Translations under genes and position numbers: made by a program | Assembly: GCF_900473935.1 (NCBI RefSeq) | Contig: NZ_UCNN01000030.1 | Coordinates: 248,001 to 312,000 of the forward strand | Origin: Synechococcus sp. UW105 | GTDB taxonomy: Bacteria; Cyanobacteriota; Cyanobacteriia; PCC-6307; Cyanobiaceae | Reading direction: 5' to 3' | DNA length: 64,000 nucleotides | In this document: positions 19,381 through 27,724 of the stretch, piece by piece | How the letters are laid out: each line of letters opens with the position of its first letter | How positions within the stretch are numbered: the stretch's first letter is position 1 | Notes under the pieces: generated by a model | The model's input: the letters and a program-made list of their open reading frames with translations, nothing else | Told to the model about the DNA's origin: nothing | Databases searched by the model: none

Positions 19381-19421
19381 TCAAACAGGATTAGTAGAAC
19401 CAGGAGACTTGAGTGTCTCTC

Positions 19422-19454
19422 AATGGCTCCCAACACGGGGGCCATTTTTTTTTT
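19422..19454 (+). terminator. Rho-independent terminator of glnA
   Basis: ATGGCTCCC pairs with GGGGGCCAT around AACAC, followed by a run of ten or more T residues, 42 bp after the glnA stop. Confidence 0.9.
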
Positions 19455-19800
19455 GGGAATAGACATCGATTAACAGCCAATTCAGAGCTGCTTGGGCCAG
19501 GTCTCAACCGAACTGCAGGGCCCGATTCAGTGCATGGCTAATAACCACAGAAGATTCACGTTCAATCCTTACAAGCTGAGCAGTTGGGCCCATTAGCGCG
19601 ACGGTCATCAAGAGATTGCGCAAATGGATGAACGTCGACTCACTGGCGGGCTGCAACCTGCGCCAGAGGCAGAGTTCGCAGGGCGAACATCGCAGATAAG
19701 GAGCCTCCAGTGCCCACCGAAATGGCAGACGGATGGGAGTGGGGCCAGAGGCTCCTGGGCTGCCTAAGGCAATGTCAGCCCCGGTAAAGGCTGACTTTCA
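19455..19800 (+). other. Structured intergenic stretch, candidate noncoding RNA or 5' leader
   Basis: No convincing ORF. Three nested pairings are visible. CGTTCAATCC (near 19559) pairs with GGATGAACG (near 19626) with one bulge. The perfect 9-bp arms AGGAGCCTC (19699-19707) and GAGGCTCCT (19748-19756) enclose GCCCAC/GTGGGC-like inner pairing. The 7-bp hairpin GTCAGCC (19774-19780)/GGCTGAC (19789-19795) is followed by TTT. It may be an sRNA or the leader of the 322-aa gene. I looked for the cyanobacterial glutamine-riboswitch core (GACGGAAGTAGG) and did not find it. Confidence 0.4.
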
Positions 19801-19806
19801 CCCCCC

Positions 19807-19822
19807 TGTGACCAAGATCACA
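19807..19822 (+). promoter_or_regulatory. Perfect CRP-type palindrome TGTGA-N6-TCACA
   Basis: TGTGACCAAGATCACA matches the CRP/SyCRP1 half-site consensus in both arms without mismatch, flanked on both sides by C-runs. It lies 100 bp upstream of the ATG of the 322-aa repeat protein gene. Marine Synechococcus encode several CRP/FNR-family regulators (NtcA and relatives), so a cAMP- or CRP-like input is plausible but inferred. Confidence 0.55.
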
Positions 19823-19922
19823 GCCCCCCTTGAGTCAGATCAGCAGGTCAGCGGGTGATTCCGGAGATGGTGTGTGCATCGGAGGGAGAGATCCCACCAC
19901 ACTCATCACCCCACTCAAACCA

Positions 19923-20891
19923 ATGTCCTTCAAGTACTTCCGCCCCACACTCCGCAAAGTCACCACCACGCAAAAGGCTCCCGCTTACAAAAACACCGCT
20001 TCCGCAGAGCGTCTCGCTGATCTGATCGACGCTACTGACATCCTCTCCAACCACAGCATTGAGAAGCACCTCGCTGAAGCCAACTTTGAGGATCACGGTC
20101 ACTCCATCCTCAAAGAATCAGGCCTGACTCGCGGTCACTCCATTCTTGAAACTTCCTTCGGTGATCAACTTGCCGGCCGTGACTCAATTCTTGGCGATGC
20201 AGGCAAGCAAAACGAGACACAATTCGGCGAAGAAGGTCTTCGTTCTGCTGGTAAATTTGGGAAAGGTATGGCTGGCAATGAGGATAAATATGGCGGACGC
20301 TCCCTTGAGGATGCTTTCTCAGGGAATGGGTACGCTGTAGCAAACTACAATGCTCTTGATAGAAAATGCGAAGAGAATCCAGAGGCTTGCAACACACATG
20401 CCAAGGATCAAATGGAATGCCTTGCGAAAGATACCGAGAATCAACTTAACGAAGCCAACGGGAGACCAACTAAACCACTGCCGCCAAAATGTACTGGCGG
20501 AGACAACCCAGCCCCTGCAAGCAATGGTGGACGCCCTGCTCCTGACGACAACGGAGGCGGCGAAGGCGGTTTCATGACCTGGAAGCTGCAAGATCAACTC
20601 TCCAATGGCCTCAAAAATGCCAAAGATCCCATCACTAACCCTTACAACGAAAACCAAGGTGGCGGCGTTCTGACTGCAACCGAACTCAAAGAGATGGAGT
20701 CTGATCTGCGCAATGCAAAAGACCCTGCAACCAACTGGGGCGATGAAAACTACAACAACTCCATAGGTGCTATCGAAATGAATGTTGGCGAGATCAGCCT
20801 CAAAGCTCCCGCCACCAACTGGGGTGACAACTACACCTCCACCACCGCCAACGTTGTTGACACCGTCTTCACCGTTCAAGACGTCTTCTGA
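19923..20891 (+). CDS. 322-aa repeat-containing orphan protein
   Basis: No family recognised. The basic N-terminus MSFKYFRPTLRKVTTTQKAP has no signal peptide. Around residues 60-85 a short motif repeats three times (GHSILKE, GHSILET, GRDSILG). A Cys-containing stretch (CEENPEACN, MECLAKD, PPKCTGG) and a Gly/Pro/Asp-rich linker follow. The C-terminus repeats NAKDPITNPYNEN, NAKDPATNWGDEN and KAPATNWGDN. Codon and base use is AT-richer than the flanking core genes. The ATG at 19923 is preferred over a TTG 93 bp upstream; neither has a good Shine-Dalgarno. A CRP-type site precedes it and an intrinsic terminator follows. Confidence 0.75.
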   Translation: MSFKYFRPTLRKVTTTQKAPAYKNTASAERLADLIDATDILSNHSIEKHLAEANFEDHGHSILKESGLTRGHSILETSFGDQLAGRDSILGDAGKQNETQFGEEGLRSAGKFGKGMAGNEDKYGGRSLEDAFSGNGYAVANYNALDRKCEENPEACNTHAKDQMECLAKDTENQLNEANGRPTKPLPPKCTGGDNPAPASNGGRPAPDDNGGGEGGFMTWKLQDQLSNGLKNAKDPITNPYNENQGGGVLTATELKEMESDLRNAKDPATNWGDENYNNSIGAIEMNVGEISLKAPATNWGDNYTSTTANVVDTVFTVQDVF

Positions 20892-21010
20892 TCCAGTTGC
20901 CGGGGGGCCTGATGCTCACGCGATGAGCTGAAAGCAATACAACACCAACGAGTGGGAAAGCAGGGCGGTCTTCGATGAATGTGGCTGATCCATCCCCCGG
21001 CACAACAACA

Positions 21011-21036
21011 AAAGCCCCGCCAAAGGCGGGGTTTTA
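21011..21036 (+). terminator. Rho-independent terminator after the 322-aa gene
   Basis: GCCCCGCC pairs with GGCGGGG around AAA, flanked by AAA and TTTTAT. It works in either direction. It ends the transcript of the repeat-protein gene 120 bp upstream. Confidence 0.8.
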
Positions 21037-21131
21037 TATTGCCTGAGCTGTAGACAGCCAAGCATCCTCAATCCTGCGGATCGACTGGCCTGTAGGGATT
21101 GGAACACACCTCTTATTGGCTTTGCTGAGAT

Positions 21132-21281
21132 TCAGGCAAAGGAAAGCGCGACATTGAGCGAGAGGAGCCCAACAAGAAAAAATGCGGCCAAAAGGGAGGC
21201 CTCTGGAACCATTTTCACAATCGCGTAGCCAACGATGGAGAAGGCAGCTGCGATAAGTAGGGCCGCGAAGTCAGGTTGCAT
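21132..21281 (-). CDS. Small two-helix membrane protein
   Basis: About 49 aa from the ATG at 21281 (MQPDFAALLIAAAFSIVGYA). Two hydrophobic helices are separated by KMVPEAS. An in-frame GTG at 21314 would add 11 residues. I do not recognise it. The composition is typical of the many 40-60-aa membrane proteins in picocyanobacteria, but there is no supporting operon context. Confidence 0.5.
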   Translation of the reverse strand: MQPDFAALLIAAAFSIVGYAIVKMVPEASLLAAFFLVGLLSLNVALSFA

Positions 21282-21435
21282 CTCCCTCAATGCGTGGTGG
21301 TCTGTTGTAGCCACTGCACCTCTGTGACCGAGAGCGGGAGTGCTCAGCTCAGCTGCTTACAGAAGAGCCTCAGCAGTTTTACTCCGGCAGGCACTGCATT
21401 TCCCGGGGTCCTTCGTACCTAGACCTTCGATGGCT

Positions 21436-21630
21436 TTAGCCGTGTCGTGACAGGCCAATTGGATTGGGCATCAAGTCCAAGATGAGCTTGACGTTGGCCT
21501 GCTGTCGAGAAGCGACCGAGAGGTTCCAGTCAACAGGCGGTTCTGCTTCGTGAAGAAAAGAAGACAGCGCTGACACACCGACCAAAGCTGTCTGCAGCGT
21601 CATCAGCACATTCATGGTCGACCCCGTCAT
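21436..21630 (-). CDS. Hypothetical small protein, doubtful
   Basis: A 64-aa frame from an ATG; the N-terminal MNVLMTLQTALVGVSALSSF segment is weakly hydrophobic and the rest polar. No family recognised and no operon partner. It may be a chance frame. Confidence 0.3.
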   Translation of the reverse strand: MTGSTMNVLMTLQTALVGVSALSSFLHEAEPPVDWNLSVASRQQANVKLILDLMPNPIGLSRHG

Positions 21631-21668
21631 CTTCCCAACCCTGCTAATCCTCTGGGGGCTGACAGCCC

Positions 21669-21869
21669 TTACAAAGATCGGGGCTTAGCGGACGTGTAGA
21701 TCTGCCGATGCACAAGAGCCTGACGAACAGCTGTGCGCACCTTCGCGTTTTCAATCAACAGTTGCTTGGTCAAATCCCTGATTTGATCGATGTCGTCGCA
21801 CCGATCAAGTTCTCGGCAAGCCGCCTCAATCCGAAACTTCTGCTCCGTCGACAAGGTGATTTTGGCCAT
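21669..21869 (-). CDS. 66-aa helical protein with faint NblA resemblance
   Basis: Begins MAKITLSTEQKFRIEAACRE and is almost wholly alpha-helical and charged. The start LSTEQKFRI resembles the LSLEQQFSI opening of NblA (phycobilisome degradation adaptor), and the total length is similar (about 60 aa). The rest aligns only loosely, with a one-residue gap and without the conserved C-terminal LKHQWG. NblA homology is therefore a hypothesis. The composition looks coding. Confidence 0.5.
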   Translation of the reverse strand: MAKITLSTEQKFRIEAACRELDRCDDIDQIRDLTKQLLIENAKVRTAVRQALVHRQIYTSAKPRSL

Positions 21870-22424
21870 TGGTCAATGGTCTGCGGTGCACAAACTGTGG
21901 CGACTGGTGCCGATGCGCTGTTGGGGGGTTAACCGACCAACAGTTCGATGCTCTGCAAGATTCTGCGCTTCCCCTGTGCGAGACACCCCTTGTGAGCCCT
22001 GAAGACCTCGGCATGGAAGTGGTGATGAGACCATCGCACCTTTCCTCTGCGGAGTGAGGGCGTTTGACTCTCTTAAACAGGCCTTCCAAGACCTTGACCG
22101 TCTCCAGTTTGGCAACGAGGGAGTCATCGCAGCTGATCATTCCTTTCACAGGCTGAGCTGTCACCATCAAGACATTCGAGATGGATTGAGCTTGGAACAC
22201 CACGCTCTATCAACAGAGTGCTTCATGGTTCAGCCCCGAGCACTAAGTAGGTTGTGATGCAGAGGGAGAGAAAATAGAAGGTCAGCATTGTTTTCAATGA
22301 TGCTGAGAAAAATCTATTTCCCATCCCAAGAGAAATTATGTCTGAACCTTCCACAACTCCTACAAAGTCTGACGGGACAAGCCCTACTTGTCGCTGACGA
22401 GGCTCGCCAGAACGTCACTGCAAC
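21870..22424. other. 555-bp stretch with no supported gene
   Basis: Frames on both strands are short and low in coding character (rich in Ser, Arg, Cys and His shadows). A tiny frame at 22339 (19 codons, MSEPSTTPTKSDG) has a purine-rich leader but no other support. I see no clear hairpin or regulatory site. Confidence 0.4.
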
Positions 22425-22685
22425 TCAGGCGTCATTCCGTAACTGTGTGATCGCACTGTCATGCAGGCGACGTTGATGTCCCTGGCGCAGCGCCCAAGCC
22501 CGCTGCTGTGCCATTGCGTTAGCCCCGTCCTGCTGATCTGGATGGGCCTGGATTTGCCCGAGGGCCACCTCACGCCGATGCACGTCATGGGCGTGCTGGT
22601 GTGACCAAGCCAAAAACTCAACACCAGCAGACGTATCTCGCTGGATCAAGCCACCGTCTGAGTGCTGGGACGTTTGAACAGTCAT
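22425..22685 (-). CDS. 86-aa hypothetical soluble protein
   Basis: Begins MTVQTSQHSDGGLIQRDTSA and is polar, Gln/His/Ala-rich, with no membrane segment and no recognised domain. The ATG is preceded at a good distance by GAGGGG, a plausible Shine-Dalgarno. Divergent from the methyltransferase gene 190 bp away. Confidence 0.5.
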   Translation of the reverse strand: MTVQTSQHSDGGLIQRDTSAGVEFLAWSHQHAHDVHRREVALGQIQAHPDQQDGANAMAQQRAWALRQGHQRRLHDSAITQLRNDA

Positions 22686-22875
22686 CGCGAGAACCCCTCA
22701 AGAGTCTTGCTCTAATTTTGTATCAACGACTACAGAATTTCAAGGCTTTGGTTGCCGGTCGCTGCGATGGCGTCCAAGGCTCGATGAGCGAGAGCCAAAA
22801 GAGGCCGGCACCAAAATCCACCACGAAGGCCATCCATCCGCTGGAATGGCGGTTCTACATCTTCAATCTGAAGCG

Positions 22876-23943
22876 ATGGCGACGCCCACCCTCACCGAGA
22901 TCGCCTATCGCACACTGCAGCAGACCAGAAGCCTCGCAGGCCTGGCGCACAAAGAAATCAGCACAAAGTTGATGGAACTGGTCGCACCAGACGTCACACC
23001 CCAGACCGAGCCTGTGCCTCCAGACATGCTCATGCAACTGCGCCAAGCGATGGCTGAGCTTGAAGACCTTGACTGGCGCGAAGCCGAAGAGGGCCTCTAT
23101 CCAAAGAGTCAACTCTTTGATTTGCCATGGATCGACTGGGCCAGGCGCTACCCACGCCTGTGGCTCGATCTGCCTTCCACCTGGATGCGACGCCGAGAAC
23201 GCAACGTGCGCGACCTCCCAGACCTCAACGATGCAGAGATCTATCCCGATTACTACCTCCAAAACTTCCACCATCAAACCGATGGCTACCTGAGCGACCA
23301 CTCAGCAGAGCTCTACGACCTGCAAGTGGACATTCTCTTCAACGGGGCAGCTGATGCAATGCGCAGGCGCGTGATTGGTCCCCTCAAGAGAGGCATGCGT
23401 TCGTTTCACGACCGTCCCAACGCCAGTCTCAAAATCCTGGATGTGGGCACTGGCACTGGCAGAACCCTGCATCAGATCCGCGGTGCTCTGCCCGAGGTTT
23501 CTCTAGTGGGCCTGGACCTCTCACAGGCCTACCTGCGCCAGGCCAACCGATGGCTCAACCAAGGAGGAAGCAACCTGGTTCAGCTCCTACAGGGCAATGG
23601 AGAGGCAATTCCGCTGGCAGACGGGAGTGTTCAAGCCGTGACCTGTGTGTTTCTGATGCATGAACTGCCCTCTGAAGCCAGGCAAGCCGTGATCGATCAA
23701 TGCTTCCGAGTGCTCGAACCAGGTGGTGTGCTCGTGCTGGCAGATTCGATCCAACTCGCGGATTCACCCCAGTTCGAACTGGCCATGGACAATTTCCGCA
23801 AAGCCTTTCATGAGCCGTACTACCGGGACTACGTCAGCGACAACATCAATGACCGTCTCAACCAAGCAGGCTTCATCGGGATCGCGGCCGATTCGTATTT
23901 CATGACGAGGGTCTGGACCGCTCTCAAACCTGCCGCGACATAG
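22876..23943 (+). CDS. Class I SAM-dependent methyltransferase
   Basis: A 355-aa protein starting MATPTLTEIAYRTLQQTRSL. The N-terminal 150 residues are an uncharacterised helical domain. Residues about 185-330 form a Rossmann methyltransferase with motif I LKILDVGTGTGRTLH, motif II VGLDLSQAYL and the acidic LADGSVQAVTCVFLMHELP. The UbiE/COQ5-like core plus long N-terminal domain is conserved among cyanobacteria as I know them; the substrate is unknown. A second ATG 30 bp upstream gives a less natural N-terminus. Confidence 0.85.
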   Translation: MATPTLTEIAYRTLQQTRSLAGLAHKEISTKLMELVAPDVTPQTEPVPPDMLMQLRQAMAELEDLDWREAEEGLYPKSQLFDLPWIDWARRYPRLWLDLPSTWMRRRERNVRDLPDLNDAEIYPDYYLQNFHHQTDGYLSDHSAELYDLQVDILFNGAADAMRRRVIGPLKRGMRSFHDRPNASLKILDVGTGTGRTLHQIRGALPEVSLVGLDLSQAYLRQANRWLNQGGSNLVQLLQGNGEAIPLADGSVQAVTCVFLMHELPSEARQAVIDQCFRVLEPGGVLVLADSIQLADSPQFELAMDNFRKAFHEPYYRDYVSDNINDRLNQAGFIGIAADSYFMTRVWTALKPAAT

Positions 23944-24015
23944 GGATTTGCTGACATGTCAATCACCGGATGCCTGGCACGCCCATAAGGTTCCCCTAGA
24001 TGGGCCAAAGATCCA

Positions 24016-24333
24016 ATGACCAACCCATTCCAGCTGCGCTGGCTTCAGGGCTGGTCGTTTGAAGTTGTGCTGATGGAAGGGAACGTGCAGGTCGAGGCCC
24101 GCGGCTTCGGAATCTGTTTGCGCACTCCCCTCTATCCAGGCGAAAGCCCTCAGGTTGCTGCTGACAGGCTTGTGATGGCGGAAGACCAACGTCGTAGGGC
24201 TTTGTATCAGGCCTGGATCCGGGACAAGACAGCGAGCGGAGATGCGTTGCTGCGCACTACAGGACTGACTGACAACACAGGTTTAAATCCAAAGTCGCTC
24301 GTGGTGGTGGGACCTCAGCCAGTTGCAGCTTGA
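24016..24333 (+). CDS. 105-aa conserved-type hypothetical protein
   Basis: Starts MTNPFQLRWLQGWSFEVVLM; mixed alpha/beta composition, no signal peptide, no recognised domain. ATG start. The 3' end overlaps the convergent gene by 19 bp. Good coding composition, function unknown. Confidence 0.7.
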   Translation: MTNPFQLRWLQGWSFEVVLMEGNVQVEARGFGICLRTPLYPGESPQVAADRLVMAEDQRRRALYQAWIRDKTASGDALLRTTGLTDNTGLNPKSLVVVGPQPVAA

Positions 24334-24632
24334 GCCAACCACCATCCGATCAAGACGCCTGGTCCTCCCCAGCGCAATCCCTTCCAGAGCCACCAACCTG
24401 AGTGAATAGGCTTGAAGTTGCGGAAGATGTCACCGGCCTGAACCAACTGCTTCACCAGCTCAGAGCGCTGACGTCGACGTCGCTCATGCAAGGAACCACC
24501 ACGAGGCGGAGATGTTCGCTGCAACTGCTGGTTGAGACGCACCAACCCAGACAAGACGTGCAATAACCGAATGGAATCAGAGCGATGCCGCGCCACTCGT
24601 TTCGGCTGATCTCGAGTCGATCTGATCCCCAT
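24315..24632 (-). CDS. 105-aa basic protein with C-terminal membrane segment
   Basis: Starts MGIRSTRDQPKRVARHRSDS and carries a very basic HERRRRQRSELVKQL segment. It ends with one hydrophobic stretch (GGPGVLIGWWLAQA), so it may be tail-anchored. Family not recognised. I chose the ATG at 24632; a TTG directly precedes it. Divergent from the next gene with 38 bp between starts. Confidence 0.6.
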   Translation of the reverse strand: MGIRSTRDQPKRVARHRSDSIRLLHVLSGLVRLNQQLQRTSPPRGGSLHERRRRQRSELVKQLVQAGDIFRNFKPIHSGWWLWKGLRWGGPGVLIGWWLAQAATG

Positions 24633-24670
24633 CAAGGTCTCATCCGTGCGGATCAGCCTCCAGGATAGGA

Positions 24671-24943
24671 ATGTTGATCACCTCAGCAATGCCTTCACGC
24701 CAAGCCGCATGGCCCCCTCAGGCCGCTCCACTGGCCCAGGAGCTGCACGAGCAGCTCAGGCTCACCGATCGAAACTGGCATCAGCTCAAGGGAGACTCGG
24801 ACAGGCGAGCAGCTGAACTGCTAGCAGGGGCACTGGTGCAGCTCCTCAATGGCGGCACGAACGCGGATGCCTGTGCTCTGACATCCCAGGGTTTGCTCTG
24901 GCTCAAGCGGGAACTGAAGGATCCTGGCTGTCCCCATCGTTGA
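24671..24943 (+). CDS. 90-aa helical hypothetical protein
   Basis: After a short leader the protein reads LAQELHEQLRLTDRNWHQLK and is a compact helical bundle candidate ending GLLWLKRELKDPGCPHR. The start ATG has AGGATAGGA just upstream; a second ATG at 24689 is possible. It looks like a small family restricted to picocyanobacteria. It overlaps the convergent ATPase-domain gene by 41 bp. Confidence 0.65.
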   Translation: MLITSAMPSRQAAWPPQAAPLAQELHEQLRLTDRNWHQLKGDSDRRAAELLAGALVQLLNGGTNADACALTSQGLLWLKRELKDPGCPHR

Positions 24944-25412
24944 TCTGTGCAGCAGAGCGTCCTGGACGACGACAGGCCAGTTGAAGTCGATTGCCGCGAC
25001 GGCTCCAACGCACATCGTCGAAGCATTGGTGAATCAGAAAGAGACCGCGACCCTTGGGCGCATCCAGACGGGAAGGGAGGTGCCCTTGCCGGGCGGTGAA
25101 AGGCACTCCCGAGCCTTCATCCTGAATCTGCCAGACCAGCCAGTTAGGGGTGAGGATGCGACGCACCCGTAAACACTTACCCGTATCTCCCGCATTGCCG
25201 TGGCGGACGGCATTCACGAGGGCTTCCTGCAATCCAAGCTCAAGCCGGCATGCGGTCTGCTCACAACCAACGGGCTCCAGCAGGAGCTCAAGCAGGGGGC
25301 TGAGTTGAAGCGTGGAAGGCAGGATGAAGTCAGCCCAGCGGAACGTGGGCACGACAGCGATGGAGCGCAGCCTGTCGGTCAACGACACAACGGTCTGGGA
25401 GCCCGACGTCAT
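24903..25412 (-). CDS. HATPase-domain anti-sigma-type regulator (RsbW-like)
   Basis: A 169-aa stand-alone GHKL ATPase domain without a histidine-kinase dimerisation part. Motifs: N-box QEALVNAVRHGNA, G1 IQDEGSGVP and G2 KGRGLFLIHQ. This layout matches RsbW/SpoIIAB-type serine kinases or anti-sigma factors, which bind sigma factors and anti-anti-sigma proteins. No partner with a STAS domain is adjacent, so the regulated sigma factor is unknown. Confidence 0.85.
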   Translation of the reverse strand: MTSGSQTVVSLTDRLRSIAVVPTFRWADFILPSTLQLSPLLELLLEPVGCEQTACRLELGLQEALVNAVRHGNAGDTGKCLRVRRILTPNWLVWQIQDEGSGVPFTARQGHLPSRLDAPKGRGLFLIHQCFDDVRWSRRGNRLQLACRRPGRSAAQINDGDSQDPSVPA

Positions 25413-25476
25413 CGGCAGAGCTGTTCTCTGTTTTGACCATAACGGCAGCTCAGCCCGCCGCCACTACCTGGACGTG

Positions 25477-26190
25477 TTAACGACGCGACACCAATGCCGG
25501 ATGGTTCAGCAGTGAATCCATGAGGCGCACACCTCGCAGCTGATTCACCAGCGGCATATGGCCTTCAGGTGCACTTATGGTCCAATTGAAGGATCCGGGG
25601 TAACGGGTCCACACACCCTCTTGTTTCCAACCGATTCGGGGCCAAAGACGGTCATAACGACCATTAAGAGCAGCCAGTAGTCGGGCCTGGGCGGTAAAGC
25701 CGAAGCGTCCCTGGGAGTAGGCGGTCCAAAGCCGATCGAGGCTGATCAGATCCTGCGCCTGCATCGGAGGTACTTCACTGAAATACACATATCCACGTCT
25801 CTCGGCCTCCTCGCCAGCCAGTTGCCTCAGGATTCGACTGGTGAACCGGTCAGCATCTTCAAACTGCTCAGCGAGAAGATCTCTCTGCAGAGGGCTGTAA
25901 TCGATCCCCACAGCTGAAGGTGCAGAAAACCAACCACTAGAAGAGCCCAAAAGGGGCAGCAGTGCCTGGGGCTGTTGACGCTGGAAGACCTGCAGAAGCC
26001 AGCCTGCGGCCCAGTCATCTCCCTCAGGATCAAAACCGTCCATCACGGCCGTACCCAAAGCCGCGAGTTCGTCGGCTCTGTTCTCAATCGTGGGGATCAG
26101 AGAGCGACGCTGTCGCAGAGAACCACTGGAGAATCGCTCCAGCAATTGCTCAACACTGAGATTGGTGGTGGAGGACAGTCCGGACAGCAT
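25477..26190 (-). CDS. gun4: GUN4-domain protein
   Basis: GUN4 binds protoporphyrin IX and Mg-protoporphyrin and stimulates Mg-chelatase, the first committed step to chlorophyll. The 237-aa protein has an N-terminal helical repeat region (about 1-85) and the GUN4 core from about 95: RDLLAEQFEDADRFTSRIL, then the binding-cleft segments LWTAYSQGRFGFTAQ and WPRIGWKQEG. The two-part architecture matches cyanobacterial Gun4. Divergent from the rhodanese/MnmH gene, about 40 bp apart. Confidence 0.93.
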   Translation of the reverse strand: MLSGLSSTTNLSVEQLLERFSSGSLRQRRSLIPTIENRADELAALGTAVMDGFDPEGDDWAAGWLLQVFQRQQPQALLPLLGSSSGWFSAPSAVGIDYSPLQRDLLAEQFEDADRFTSRILRQLAGEEAERRGYVYFSEVPPMQAQDLISLDRLWTAYSQGRFGFTAQARLLAALNGRYDRLWPRIGWKQEGVWTRYPGSFNWTISAPEGHMPLVNQLRGVRLMDSLLNHPALVSRR

Positions 26191-26230
26191 GGATCAAGGC
26201 CGGCTCTCACAGACACGGCGTTGGCCCACT

Positions 26231-27307
26231 ATGTCAGGCATGGGCGCCGACACCACAAGAGATTTCGACAGCTTCAGGCAGGCACAAGGCCAACTGGTGG
26301 ATGTTCGCAGTCCTGCGGAATTCCTTCAGGGACACTGGCCAGGGTCGATCAACATCCCTCTCTTCACTGATGAACAGAGGGCGAAGGTCGGCACGACCTA
26401 CAAGCAACAGGGTCGGGATCAGGCGATTGAGCTCGGCCTGGAACTGGTGGGGCCATCGCTTTCATCCTTGGCGCAAGCTCTCGGACAAGCGGCTGGAGCA
26501 GAGAAGCGCTTACGAATTTATTGCTGGCGCGGTGGGATGCGCTCCAGCAGCGTGGCCTGGCTGGCCGGCTTAGTGGATCAAGAAGCTCTCGTTCTAGAAG
26601 GGGGGTACAAGACCTATCGCCGTTGGGTTCTTGAACAATTCGGACAGAGTTGGCCGGTAAAACTGCTGGGAGGACGCACCGGCAGCGGCAAAACGGACCT
26701 GCTCTTAGCCCTAGCTGAGCGCAACGTGGCAGTGGTGGATTTGGAGGGGCTGGCCCATCACCGTGGCAGCAGCTTTGGTGGGCTTGGACTGCCAGATCAA
26801 CCGACGACGGAGCAGTACGAGAACCGCCTTGCAGAAGCCTTGGATCACCATCGCCGCAATGGCGCCGAAGAAATCTGGCTGGAAGCTGAGAGTGCCCAGG
26901 TGGGTCGTTGTCGTATTCCTCACGACCTCGTCTCACAGATGAAGAGCGCCGTTGTGCTGGAGATCCGACGCCCAGCCGAAGAACGGGTGAATCAGCTTGT
27001 TGCGGTCTATGGAGATCAGGGCAGCGAAGCCCTTGCAGCCGCGACTCAGCGCATCAGTCGCCGTCTTGGCCCCCAACGCACCGAGCAAGCACTCGGCGCC
27101 ATCGCCTGTCGCGACTGGCACGGTGCCTGCAGAGCCATGCTCGACTATTACGACCGCTGTTATGACCGGGAACTGGAACGTGCAGATGAACGACGCAGTG
27201 TCGATATCGCTGGCATGGGCGCTGAAGCAGCCGCTGACCACCTCTTGAACGAGTGCCTGATGCGGGTCGTACCGAAGCCAAAGCAATCGGGCAGCATTGC
27301 TCCCTAA
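26231..27307 (+). CDS. mnmH: tRNA 2-selenouridine synthase
   Basis: Rhodanese plus P-loop protein (about 358 aa) that replaces sulfur by selenium (via geranylation) at U34 of tRNAs. The rhodanese active Cys is about residue 98 in YCWRGGMRSSS, where E. coli MnmH has Cys97. The P-loop GGRTGSGKTD follows at about 147-156. The start ATG at 26231 or the one at 26240 are both possible. No selD is visible in the window, so the selenium donor would come from elsewhere. Confidence 0.9.
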   Translation: MSGMGADTTRDFDSFRQAQGQLVDVRSPAEFLQGHWPGSINIPLFTDEQRAKVGTTYKQQGRDQAIELGLELVGPSLSSLAQALGQAAGAEKRLRIYCWRGGMRSSSVAWLAGLVDQEALVLEGGYKTYRRWVLEQFGQSWPVKLLGGRTGSGKTDLLLALAERNVAVVDLEGLAHHRGSSFGGLGLPDQPTTEQYENRLAEALDHHRRNGAEEIWLEAESAQVGRCRIPHDLVSQMKSAVVLEIRRPAEERVNQLVAVYGDQGSEALAAATQRISRRLGPQRTEQALGAIACRDWHGACRAMLDYYDRCYDRELERADERRSVDIAGMGAEAAADHLLNECLMRVVPKPKQSGSIAP

Positions 27308-27337
27308 ACTCCCCGTTTGGCCTGAGCGGATCCCTCC

Positions 27338-27724
27338 ATGGCAGATGAAACCAATGCAGCCATTCAGTTCTTCCGCGGTGTGAATGAACCGGTCGTGCCA
27401 GATATCCGCATGACCCGAAGCCGTGATGGCCGCACCGGTCAGGCCAAATTCGTGTTTGAGGAACCCCAGGCGCTTGCACCTGAGACCCTCGGCGACATTG
27501 CCGGCATGTGGATGGTGGATGAGGAGGGATCGCTGGTGACGCGTGAGGTAAATGGACGCTTCGTCAACGGCAAGCCCTTCGCCCTAGAAGCCACCTACAC
27601 CTGGAAAAACGAAGCAGATTTCGAGCGTTTTATGCGCTTTGCTCAGCGTTACGCCGCCGCCAATGGTCTGGGCTACGCCGAAAACTCCGGCGACAATGCT
27701 GAAGGTGACAACGAAAACGGGTGA
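27338..27724 (+). CDS. psb28: Photosystem II assembly protein Psb28
   Basis: Assembly factor that binds the cytoplasmic face of PSII intermediates carrying CP47. The 128-aa protein contains the diagnostic [20 protein letters not shown], then [14 protein letters not shown] and GMWMVDEEG, with a variable acidic tail. Stop overlaps the next gene's GTG start (GTGA). Confidence 0.96.
   Translation: MADETNAAIQFFRGVNEPVVPDIRMTRSRDGRTGQAKFVFEEPQALAPETLGDIAGMWMVDEEGSLVTREVNGRFVNGKPFALEATYTWKNEADFERFMRFAQRYAAANGLGYAENSGDNAEGDNENG

Noticed and set aside
19555-19640. Glutamine riboswitch (glnA / downstream-peptide motif) downstream of glnA
   Set aside because: CGTTCA/GAACG pairing is present but the conserved GACGGAAGTAGG-type core is not.
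21826-22203. 125-codon minus-strand frame overlapping the 66-aa gene
   Set aside because: Ser/Arg/His/Cys-rich tail without motif; overlaps a better frame.
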